Shown here one piece after another: positions 47,889 through 54,936 of a stretch of 64,000 bases of DNA. Each line of letters starts with the position of its first letter. Position 1 is the stretch's first letter. The DNA comes from Patescibacteria group bacterium (GTDB taxonomy: Bacteria > Patescibacteria > Paceibacteria > Paceibacterales > UBA10102): positions 434,001 to 498,000 of the forward strand of contig JANBVJ010000001.1 of NCBI GenBank assembly GCA_024239055.1, written 5' to 3'. The position numbers and the translations under genes are program-made. Under the pieces are notes generated by a model. The model was not told the DNA's origin. It did no database searches and saw only the letters and a list, made by a program, of their open reading frames with translations.

Positions 47889-49979
47889 TTATTTTTTAGC
47901 GTCTTTGAGTGAAAGATCTATTCTTCCCTGTTCATCAATTTTAATGACTTTTACAGGAATCACGTCTCCTATTTTTACTATATCTTCTACTTTATCTACG
48001 TGCCTTTCAGCTAACTTTGAGATATGAACTAATCCTTCCTGGCCTGGTAGAATTTCAACAAAGGCTCCAAAGTCCAAGATGCGTTTGACTGGTCCCTCAA
48101 ACTGTTCTCCAACTTCTACTGTTCTTGTGATTCCCTCTATCTTTTCAACAGCTTTTTTTCCATTGTCTTCGTTATTCGCGGTTACATAGACCTGTCCATC
48201 TTCTTCAACATCAATCTGAACGTCATAGGTCTCAGTCAACTCTCTAATGTTCTTTCCTCCGGGCCCTATGAGATCTCCAATTTTATCTTTGTTGATTTGT
48301 AAGGTGTAAATGCGCGGTGCCCACTTAGATAATTCCTTTCTTGGTTCTGGGAGTACCTTTGCCATAACATCATCTAATATCTGATAACGAGCTATCTTTG
48401 CGCCCGCAAGGGCTTCTGCAAATATAGAAGCGGTAATTCCTAAAATCTTCACATCCATTTGAATTGCGGTAATTCCCTTTTTTGTTCCCGCTGCCTTAAA
48501 GTCCATGCCTCCGTGATGGTCTTCTGGTCCTTGAATGTCAGTTAATATCTTATAGGCACCTTCTTTATCAGTCATCATTCCCATTGCAATTCCCGCAACA
48601 GGTGAGGTAATTGGAACCCCTGCGTCCATTAGGACTAAGGACGAGGAACAGGCAGCTGCCATGGAGGTTGAACCATTAGAGGCAACTGATTCTGTTACTA
48701 TTCGAATGGTATAAGGAAAATCCTCTGTGTTTGGAAGTACGGGTAGCAGAGCTTTTTCAGCTAGCATCCCATGTCCTATCTCTCTTCTATTAGGGCTTCG
48801 CATTGGCTTTGTTTCACCAGAGGAATATGGAGGGAAGTTGTAATGATGCATGTAACGCTTTTTTTCAAGCCCTTCCATGTTTTCTGAAAGTTTGTAGTCC
48901 CCCGGAGTTCCTAGGGTAAGAACTGAGAGTGTTTTTGTCTGTCCTCTTGTGAATAGTGCGCTACCGTGAGTTCTTGGCAGGAGTCCTACTTCTCCAGATA
49001 GATTTCTTATCTCATCCATCTTTCTTCCATCTACACGGAGATTCTTTTTTGTTGCCCCCTCATTCACCATACGGTCAATCTCATCTTCAAAGAATTTAGC
49101 TGCGTATTCTTCTTTTTCTGTTTCAGGGTATTTGCCTTCAATGTATGAGATAAGCTCTGACTTTAATTCATTCATCTCATGTAAACGGTTCTCAAATAAA
49201 GTCTTTTCCAAGCGTTCTCCAATGTATTCTTTAATCTCGCCTTCCAAACCGGCATCCACTGGAGAATCCTCCAATACTATCTTTTCCTTCCCAACTTCCT
49301 TTATAATCTTTCTCTGCAAAGAAATGAGTTGTTTTAAAAAGGGTTCTGCGTACTGCCATGCTTCTTCATATATATCTTCTCCTACTTCTTGCGATTCAGC
49401 TTCAATCATATTGATGACCAATTCCCCATCTTTTTCTGTTCCTGCAACCACAAAGTCTATTTCAGACTTCTCCCTTTCTTCATACGTTGGGTTGATAATA
49501 AATTTGTTATCAACGCGTCCTATCCGCACAACTCCTACAGGTCCGTTCCACGGAATATCAGAGATAGATAGGGCAAGAGATGAACCTAATAGTCCGATGA
49601 TATCAGCGTCGTTTTCTTCATCCCAGGAAAGACATGTGTTCACAATTTGTATCTCGCCTTTCATGTGTTTTTCAAAGAGCGGGCGAACAGCTCTGTCAAT
49701 AAGACGGGCAGTAACGATGGCGTCGTCTGATGCACGCCCTTCTCTTCTCATAAATCTAGAACCTAATATTTTTCCTGCAGCATAAAATCTCTCCTCGTAC
49801 TCTATGGTAAGAGGAAAGAAATCAAGTCCTTCTCTGCCTTTTGATAATGTGGCAGCAGATAAGATAACTGTGTCTCCTATCTGCACTACAACGTTTCCAT
49901 TTGCCTGATTAGCCCAATCCTTTAATTTAAAAGTAATGGTGCGTTCTCCAAGCTTTATCTCAAAATTTTTATTGGCCAT
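47889..49979 (-). CDS. pnp: Polynucleotide phosphorylase
   Basis: 3'-5' phosphorolytic exoribonuclease. 696 residues: two RNase PH domains (G-R-E-G-L-D-F-F-P-L-T and later G-S-T-S-M-A-A-A-C), the catalytic loop D-I-Q-G-P-E-D-H-H-G-G-M-D-F-K, then KH (I-G-P-G-G-K-N-I-R) and S1 (about 620-690, G-A-F-V-E-I-L-P-G-Q-E-G-L-V-H). It overlaps the NYN-domain gene by 25 bases. No RNase E is in this window, but RNase Y is (62211). Confidence 0.96.
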   Translation of the reverse strand: MANKNFEIKLGERTITFKLKDWANQANGNVVVQIGDTVILSAATLSKGREGLDFFPLTIEYEERFYAAGKILGSRFMRREGRASDDAIVTARLIDRAVRPLFEKHMKGEIQIVNTCLSWDEENDADIIGLLGSSLALSISDIPWNGPVGVVRIGRVDNKFIINPTYEEREKSEIDFVVAGTEKDGELVINMIEAESQEVGEDIYEEAWQYAEPFLKQLISLQRKIIKEVGKEKIVLEDSPVDAGLEGEIKEYIGERLEKTLFENRLHEMNELKSELISYIEGKYPETEKEEYAAKFFEDEIDRMVNEGATKKNLRVDGRKMDEIRNLSGEVGLLPRTHGSALFTRGQTKTLSVLTLGTPGDYKLSENMEGLEKKRYMHHYNFPPYSSGETKPMRSPNRREIGHGMLAEKALLPVLPNTEDFPYTIRIVTESVASNGSTSMAAACSSSLVLMDAGVPITSPVAGIAMGMMTDKEGAYKILTDIQGPEDHHGGMDFKAAGTKKGITAIQMDVKILGITASIFAEALAGAKIARYQILDDVMAKVLPEPRKELSKWAPRIYTLQINKDKIGDLIGPGGKNIRELTETYDVQIDVEEDGQVYVTANNEDNGKKAVEKIEGITRTVEVGEQFEGPVKRILDFGAFVEILPGQEGLVHISKLAERHVDKVEDIVKIGDVIPVKVIKIDEQGRIDLSLKDAKK

Positions 49980-50485
49980 TCACGTTTTTTTAGTAAATAT
50001 TTATCTGGACTCTCTGATAAGTCTATAAACTCATTAACCTGATCTTTTAATTTGGAAGAGGTTGATTTTCCAAAAGCAATTGCCTCAACTCGTTTTCCCT
50101 GGTTTTGCAGGTATTCTACGAGAGGTTGGTAATCTCCGTCTCCTGATACTAAGACAACTACATCTACACCGGGGGCGGTTTTAATAGCATCTACCGCAAT
50201 TCCCACATCCCAATCTGCTTTTTTCAATCCTCCATAATACTCTTGCAGGTCCTTTACCCTTGTCTCTATTCCCAGTTTGATAAGCGCATCAAAAAACGGC
50301 TTTTCTTCGCCGGTCTTAGTGCGAACTACGTAGGCGTATGCCCAGATGAGTTTGCGAGATGCTACTCCGGTCTTGAGAATCTCAGCGAAATTCACTCTTG
50401 CCTGATACAGATTCTTAGCTGAATGATAGAGATTCTGAACGTCTATGAAGATAGCAACACGCTGATCTTTGTTTTTTACACTCAT
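49955..50485 (-). CDS. NYN-domain (LabA/DUF88-like) putative ribonuclease
   Basis: 176 residues. PIN-like acidic residues are in V-A-I-F-I-D-V-Q-N-L (D15) and V-L-V-S-G-D-G-D-Y (two aspartates near 111-113), with W-D-V-G-I-A-V-D between. NYN proteins are predicted metal-dependent RNases. Here it sits exactly between rpsO and pnp, an order usually with no gene in between, so a part in RNA decay or 15S/ribosome-linked processing is a fair inference. Confidence 0.82.
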   Translation of the reverse strand: MSVKNKDQRVAIFIDVQNLYHSAKNLYQARVNFAEILKTGVASRKLIWAYAYVVRTKTGEEKPFFDALIKLGIETRVKDLQEYYGGLKKADWDVGIAVDAIKTAPGVDVVVLVSGDGDYQPLVEYLQNQGKRVEAIAFGKSTSSKLKDQVNEFIDLSESPDKYLLKKREWPIKILR

Positions 50486-50487
50486 TA

Positions 50488-50754
50488 TTATCTTTTTAAT
50501 CCAATCTTCCTCACTAATGCATTATAACGCCTTGTATCTTCCGATTGAAGATAGCGAAGGTGATTTCTTCTTTGAGCAACCATTTGAAGGAGCCCACGCT
50601 TGGAGTGAACATCCTTTGGGTGCGTTCTTAGGTGTGAGAGAAGTCGGTTTATCTCCTCAGACAATAAGGCTACCTGAACCTCGGGGGAACCCGTATCTCC
50701 TTCTTTTGTCTGATGCGCTGTGATAATTCTCTCTTTATCTTTCGTTGTAAGCAT
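50488..50754 (-). CDS. rpsO: 30S ribosomal protein S15
   Basis: 88 residues starting M-L-T-T-K-D-K-E-R-I-I. D-T-G-S-P-E-V-Q-V-A-L-L-S-E-E-I-N-R-L and H-S-K-R-G-L-L-Q-M-V-A-Q-R-R are the S15 core. The frame continues upstream to 50802 but those codons are outside the family, so 50754 is used. Leads rpsO-NYN-pnp. Confidence 0.95.
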   Translation of the reverse strand: MLTTKDKERIITAHQTKEGDTGSPEVQVALLSEEINRLLSHLRTHPKDVHSKRGLLQMVAQRRNHLRYLQSEDTRRYNALVRKIGLKR

Positions 50755-50804
50755 AAATGCATTATACGGGTAAATAGAAAAAACGCAAGGTACAAAGTGC
50801 ACTC

Positions 50805-51080
50805 TTAAAAGTATTTCTTTATGCGGTCAATATGTTTTTTCTCAATGCGGTCTCTTTTGTTTTTTAGCATCTCCTTTAGTCCTTGATTAAACTCTTTTTC
50901 GGTGATACCTCTGCTGTATCTGGGTTCGTCAAACTTTTCCATTACCCGTTCCACATACTCTTTTCTCCACGATTGCAAGGGCACGCGCTTTAAACGCTGC
51001 TCAAACTGCTTTTTTGTGATCTTACCTCCATGTTTGCCAAATGGGCTGTATTTTTTGTTTGTATAGCGAAAGAGAGCCAT
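50805..51080 (-). CDS. Small basic protein, unknown function
   Basis: 91 residues, strongly basic and helical (K-K-Q-F-E-Q-R-L-K-R and K-N-K-R-D-R-I-E-K-K). No recognised domain. The two T/S-x-K-E/Q-F segments superficially recall a repeated helix-loop unit. It lies 50 bases upstream of rpsO and downstream of tRNA-Lys on the same strand. Confidence 0.55.
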   Translation of the reverse strand: MALFRYTNKKYSPFGKHGGKITKKQFEQRLKRVPLQSWRKEYVERVMEKFDEPRYSRGITEKEFNQGLKEMLKNKRDRIEKKHIDRIKKYF

Positions 51081-51093
51081 ATTATTTATTTAG

Positions 51094-51165
51094 TACCCCG
51101 CATAGGATTCGAACCTATAACCAATTGCTTAAGAGGCAACTGCTCTACCGTTGAGCTAGCGGGGC
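51094..51165 (-). tRNA. tRNA-Lys (anticodon CTT)
   Basis: Cloverleaf on the minus strand: acceptor GCCCCGC/GCGGGGT, D-arm GCTC..GAGC, anticodon stem GTTGC/GCAAT with loop CTCTTAA, T-loop TTCGAAT. The 3' end has A73 but no encoded CCA. The 5' end lies 4 bases after the pilin gene stop. Confidence 0.9.
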
Positions 51166-51169
51166 CCAC

Positions 51170-51637
51170 CTAGATACCACACTGAATCTGCCACCAACTC
51201 CCCAATCCTGTCCATGAGGCTACTCCGAGGAACGCAAGGAAGGTGTTCACAAATATCCATGCAGTGTACACTATTAGGAGGCCAATTACAACAGAAGTAA
51301 GTGTCTTTTTGCCTTTTTCGTGAAGCGTAGGATTTCCAGCTCCAACAAGCAGATATATTCCTCCTACTGCGAGTAATAGGCCTGCTAGTGATGGTACAAC
51401 CGCAAATCCTCCATTCAAATCTCCAGAAGGAAAGAGAAAGAAGGTAATAACATTATGTCCTAGTTGGAATATATTGCAGAATCCACATGGTTGGTCTTCA
51501 ATAATATTTGTACCCACAATATCTTCAGAGAGTCCACACTGAACAAGTCCAGCATCTGCTTGAAATGGTATCAAGAATAATCCAAGTATTAGTATAATAC
51601 CTCCTCCAAGTAATATTTTTTGTGATATGTTTCGCAT
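51170..51637 (-). CDS. VirB2/TrbC-like pilin subunit
   Basis: 155 residues. Signal peptide at about 8-29 (cut near A-D-A|G), four cysteines in a C..C-x2-C pattern, then two membrane helices (about 80-102 and 112-135) with G-N-P-T-L-H-E-K-G-K-K-T between them. This is the compact form of the pilin architecture seen at 42394, 43912 and 61427. It lies between tRNA-Arg and tRNA-Lys, away from the rest of the secretion cluster. Confidence 0.75.
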   Translation of the reverse strand: MRNISQKILLGGGIILILGLFLIPFQADAGLVQCGLSEDIVGTNIIEDQPCGFCNIFQLGHNVITFFLFPSGDLNGGFAVVPSLAGLLLAVGGIYLLVGAGNPTLHEKGKKTLTSVVIGLLIVYTAWIFVNTFLAFLGVASWTGLGSWWQIQCGI

Positions 51638-51643
51638 ATTTTG

Positions 51644-51717
51644 TACGCCTGGCAGGACTCGAACCCACAGCCTTCTCGTCCGAAGCGAGACGCTCTATCC
51701 AGTTGAGCTACAGGCGC
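51644..51717 (-). tRNA. tRNA-Arg (anticodon TCG)
   Basis: Acceptor GCGCCTG/CAGGCGT, D-arm GCTC..GAGC, anticodon stem TCTCG/CGAGA with loop CTTCGGA, T-loop TTCGAGT. No encoded CCA. Immediately upstream of the pilin gene on the minus strand. Confidence 0.92.
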
Positions 51718-51742
51718 TATGTCGTAAATTGTAGCATAAAAA

Positions 51743-51771
51743 TTGAAAAATTCAATCAATTCAGATAACAT
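51743..51771 (+). promoter_or_regulatory. cca promoter
   Basis: TTGAAA (51743-51748), 17 bases, TAACAT (51766-51771). Six bases remain before the ATG at 51778, so the transcript would begin at or next to the start codon. Confidence 0.55.
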
Positions 51772-51777
51772 ATATAT

Positions 51778-53229
51778 ATGAAGCAAATTCCCTCTCACGT
51801 AAAGAAAATCATTACGACTTTGCAGGATGCCCGATTCGACGCATATATTGTTGGCGGCTGTGTTCGGGACCTTTTATTAAATAAAGAGCCAAAGGATTGG
51901 GATGTTACTACGTCAGCCAAGCCAAAGGAGGTGCAGAAGCTCTTTAAAGACAGTTTTTATGAAAATGAGTTCTTTACCGTCACTGTACTCACCAAGTCAA
52001 AAAAAGAGTCAGAAAAGCAGGTTGAGGTGACAACTTTCCGTTCTGATATTACGTATAAGGATATGCGGCATCCCGAAGAGTTTCGGTATGCCAAAACCTT
52101 AGACGAAGATTTGTCCCGGCGTGACTTTACTATGAACGCTATTGCTCTTGATTCTAAAGGGAATATTCAGGATCCTTTTAATGGAAAGAAAGATATTGAA
52201 AAGAAGTTGGTAAAAGCAGTTGGAGATCCAAAGGAACGTTTCTCAGAAGACGCTCTTCGCATGATGCGCGCAGTTCGTCTTGCAAGCCAACTTGAGTTTT
52301 CCATAGAAGAGGAGACAAAGGTAGCAATACAAGATGTAGCCTCACTCTTAAAGAAGATTTCACAAGAGCGAATCCGAGACGAGTTTATAAAGATTATCAT
52401 GACAAAAGACGCTATGGAAGGTGTTGAGTTACTGCGTGATACGGGGTTGTTGCGGTATATAGTTCCCGAACTGGAGGAGGGATATGGTATTGAACAGAAT
52501 AAGCATCATATATATACTGTATGGGAGCATAACCTTTTAGCTCTTCAGTATGCAGTAAAGAATAACTGGAGTCTGGAGGTAAGAATAGCTTCTCTGTTTC
52601 ATGATATTGGAAAGCCAAGGGTAAAAGAGGGAAAGGGAGAGAACTCTACCTTTTACGCGCACGAGGTGGTGGGAGGAAAGATGACCCGGGATATTCTCAT
52701 ACGTCTTAAGTTTTCGGGTAATCAGGTAAAGAAGATTTCAAAGCTCGTGCGCTACCATCTTTTTTACTATAATGTGGATGAGGTTTCAGAATCCTCGGTT
52801 AGACGTCTGGTTCGCAAGGTGGGAGCACAAGATATGGAGGATCTCCTGCAGCTTCGCATGGCAGACAGGATTGGTTCTGGTGTTCCAAAGGCTGAACCCT
52901 ACAAGCTTCGTCATTTAAGATACATTATTGAGCGAGCAGGAAAGGCACCTATTACATCCTCCATGTTAAAGACAGACGGTTCAAATATTATGAATCAGTT
53001 ACAACTGGAGCCAGGTCCTCAGGTTGGCTCAATCCTCTCTATTTTACTGGAAGAGGTGGTGGAGGATCCAAAGCTCAACACCAAAAAGTATCTTGTAGAA
53101 AGAACAGGGGAGCTTGGTAAGTTAAAAAAACAGGAGTTAGAAAAGTTGGCCGAGAAAGCCAAGGTTAGGATTGAACAGGTGGAGAACAAGGAAGATAGTA
53201 TGATAAAACAGAAATACTGGGTGTCGTAA
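51778..53229 (+). CDS. cca: CCA-adding enzyme / poly(A) polymerase with HD domain
   Basis: Class II nucleotidyltransferase. I-V-G-G-C-V-R-D-L-L-L and D-W-D-V-T-T form the catalytic site, R-R-D-F-T-M-N-A-I-A the second motif, and R-F-S-E-D-A-L-R-M-M-R-A-V-R the neck. An HD domain follows (L-F-H-D-I-G-K-P-R-V). None of the tRNA genes in the window encodes CCA, so CCA addition is essential here. 483 residues, full size. Flanked by tRNA-Arg and, after the methyltransferase, tRNA-Ala. Confidence 0.93.
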   Translation: MKQIPSHVKKIITTLQDARFDAYIVGGCVRDLLLNKEPKDWDVTTSAKPKEVQKLFKDSFYENEFFTVTVLTKSKKESEKQVEVTTFRSDITYKDMRHPEEFRYAKTLDEDLSRRDFTMNAIALDSKGNIQDPFNGKKDIEKKLVKAVGDPKERFSEDALRMMRAVRLASQLEFSIEEETKVAIQDVASLLKKISQERIRDEFIKIIMTKDAMEGVELLRDTGLLRYIVPELEEGYGIEQNKHHIYTVWEHNLLALQYAVKNNWSLEVRIASLFHDIGKPRVKEGKGENSTFYAHEVVGGKMTRDILIRLKFSGNQVKKISKLVRYHLFYYNVDEVSESSVRRLVRKVGAQDMEDLLQLRMADRIGSGVPKAEPYKLRHLRYIIERAGKAPITSSMLKTDGSNIMNQLQLEPGPQVGSILSILLEEVVEDPKLNTKKYLVERTGELGKLKKQELEKLAEKAKVRIEQVENKEDSMIKQKYWVS

Positions 53230-53230
53230 T

Positions 53231-53809
53231 ATGAAAGAAGCATCAGAATCATATGGCTTTATCTTTGAGATAGATTTCTTGTGGGCAGACCCTGTCTTAA
53301 AGAAACTCAATGTGCGTTCTGGTGAGCGTGTGCTTGAGATAGGGTGTAATAAGGGAATGCTTTTACGTAAGCTACAGAAACGGAATGTTGACGCCATTGG
53401 GATTGATGTGAATAAAAAAGCAGTACAAAAAAAGGTGGTAGATGAGGTTTATGAAATGAATGCAGAGAATCTGAAGTTTAAGAACGAATCCTTTGACAAA
53501 ATTTATTCAGTTCATACCATAGAGCACATTCCTAATCTTAAGAAAGCCTTCAAAGAGATGGATAGGGTATTGAAACCAGGAGGAAGGATTGTACTGATTT
53601 ATCCTGCTGAACCCATTCGTGGACTCTTTGTTGTACTGCGTGCTTTATTTGTCTATGGAAATCCTTTAAAAGCACGAAAGATACATTTACATAAGTTAAA
53701 TCCTAAAAAGATAAAAGGGTATATTAAAGGCACAAAGTTAAAGTATATAGAGAGTGGATTCCCTATTCCATTAACGCCTCAGTATTTAACAGTGTTGGAG
53801 AAAGAGTAA
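53231..53809 (+). CDS. Class I SAM-dependent methyltransferase
   Basis: 192 residues, Methyltransf_11-like. V-L-E-I-G-C-N-K-G-M-L-L is the SAM-binding motif I, G-I-D-V-N-K-K the motif II acidic position, and R-V-L-K-P-G-G-R-I-V-L-I-Y the post-motif strand. Substrate unknown. It starts one base after cca, so the two are co-transcribed. Confidence 0.87.
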   Translation: MKEASESYGFIFEIDFLWADPVLKKLNVRSGERVLEIGCNKGMLLRKLQKRNVDAIGIDVNKKAVQKKVVDEVYEMNAENLKFKNESFDKIYSVHTIEHIPNLKKAFKEMDRVLKPGGRIVLIYPAEPIRGLFVVLRALFVYGNPLKARKIHLHKLNPKKIKGYIKGTKLKYIESGFPIPLTPQYLTVLEKE

Positions 53810-53812
53810 TCA

Positions 53813-53886
53813 GGGCCCGTAGCTCAGTTGGCCAGAGCGCTGCACTCGCATTGCAGAGGTCAGGAGTTCGATTCTCCTCGGGTCCA
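53813..53886 (+). tRNA. tRNA-Ala (anticodon CGC)
   Basis: Acceptor GGGCCCG/CGGGTCC, D-arm GCTC..GAGC, anticodon stem CTGCA/TGCAG with loop CTCGCAT, T-loop TTCGATT. A73 follows; no encoded CCA. It starts 3 bases after the methyltransferase stop and is probably in the same transcript. Confidence 0.93.
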
Positions 53887-53901
53887 CACTGATTTTATAG
53901 G

Positions 53902-53931
53902 TTTAACAGAAGCAGAAAATAGTGCTATACT
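53902..53931 (+). promoter_or_regulatory. Promoter of the orphan gene
   Basis: TTTAAC (53902-53907), 18 bases, TATACT (53926-53931). About 62 bases separate it from the ATG at 54001, a longer leader than most promoters in this window. Confidence 0.5.
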
Positions 53932-54000
53932 TGATTTAGCTTTTTGAACTATTGCGGTTTGAAGTAATATATTTCAACCCAAAGAACTGAGGTGAGAATA

Positions 54001-54348
54001 ATGAGTCAGAGGGTTTTCTTCCTTCCCGGTTACGAAGAGATGTACCGGCGTTTATTGGAAGTAGACGACGGTTCTGATTCCGATATGCAAGAGGAGTTCT
54101 GCCAGATTTTACTGAGGTCTGCTGGGCGGGGGTGCACCGCATGGTACGTCGTCATGATGCTCTCGCTTGCTATAAACAGATACATCAAGGGGAAGCCATC
54201 AACAAACATGGCAGACCTGATGCACATGGAGGCACCCCGATTCGTCGACGCCCTCCTTGTTGATGATCCGGAGTTTGCAGAGGAGACGAAAGCTATTATG
54301 GAAAGAGTAGTCTCTGTGAAGCGTGAAGTAAGATGTGGGTGTGTATAA
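54001..54348 (+). CDS. Orphan protein of unknown function, foreign-looking composition
   Basis: 115 residues from the ATG at 54001, preceded by a good GAGGTGAG ribosome site. Hydrophobic but without a clear membrane helix; a C-terminal C-G-C-V. Acidic and arginine-rich pieces alternate. About half G+C by eye, visibly higher than neighbours. It has its own promoter and its own terminator, so it looks like a self-contained insert. I recognise no family. Confidence 0.5.
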   Translation: MSQRVFFLPGYEEMYRRLLEVDDGSDSDMQEEFCQILLRSAGRGCTAWYVVMMLSLAINRYIKGKPSTNMADLMHMEAPRFVDALLVDDPEFAEETKAIMERVVSVKREVRCGCV

Positions 54349-54356
54349 CGCACTGG

Positions 54357-54392
54357 AGCCCCAAATGGATTTCAATCTACGAGGGGCTTTTT
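54357..54392 (+). terminator. Terminator after the orphan gene
   Basis: AGCCCC (54357-54362) pairs with GGGGCT (54383-54388), 20-base loop, then five T. Confidence 0.75.
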
Positions 54393-54425
54393 ATTTTATA
54401 AATAGAGTCTTATAATAAATTAATT

Positions 54426-54935
54426 ATGTACATCCCTATTATCTTGGGAACAGCTCGTGAGGGTAGGCAGTCAGAAAAGGTTGCCTATTATATAGAAGAT
54501 AAGGTGAAGGAAGCTGGTATTACAACCAAGATTTTGGATGTGAGAGATTTTCGTATAGAAGCTACTACAACAGAGGGAGCTATCGTTAAGAGGTATAAGA
54601 ACGAGATTACAAAAGCAGAGGCCTTAATTATTGTGAGTCCTGAGTATAATCATGCGTATCCCGGTGAGTTAAAGATGATGTTGGATATGGCGTATAACGA
54701 ATACTCAGGAAAGCCGGTAGGTATCTGCGGGGTTTCGGCAGGAGGATTGGGAGGAGCGCGTGTTGTTGAACAGTTGCGCCTTGTGCTTGCGGCCTTTGGA
54801 ATGATTCAGATAAAAGAATCTCTGTACTTTTCCAATGTGGAAAGTCTATTTGATACAAAAGGTACAATACAGGATGCTTCGTATGACGAGCGTGTTGTAA
54901 AGTTTCTTAAACAACTCAAGGAGGGTGTAAAATAA
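54426..54935 (+). CDS. NADPH-dependent FMN reductase family protein
   Basis: 169 residues, flavodoxin-like. I-L-G-T-A-R-E-G-R-Q-S is the FMN-phosphate loop and V-S-P-E-Y-N-H-A-Y-P-G-E-L-K the conserved S-P-E-Y-N motif. The family includes quinone, azo and chromate reductases. TATAAT at 54411-54416 lies 9 bases upstream of the start. It is followed one base later by the PlsY-Fak fusion and is likely transcribed with it. Confidence 0.9.
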   Translation: MYIPIILGTAREGRQSEKVAYYIEDKVKEAGITTKILDVRDFRIEATTTEGAIVKRYKNEITKAEALIIVSPEYNHAYPGELKMMLDMAYNEYSGKPVGICGVSAGGLGGARVVEQLRLVLAAFGMIQIKESLYFSNVESLFDTKGTIQDASYDERVVKFLKQLKEGVK

Positions 54936-54936
54936 T

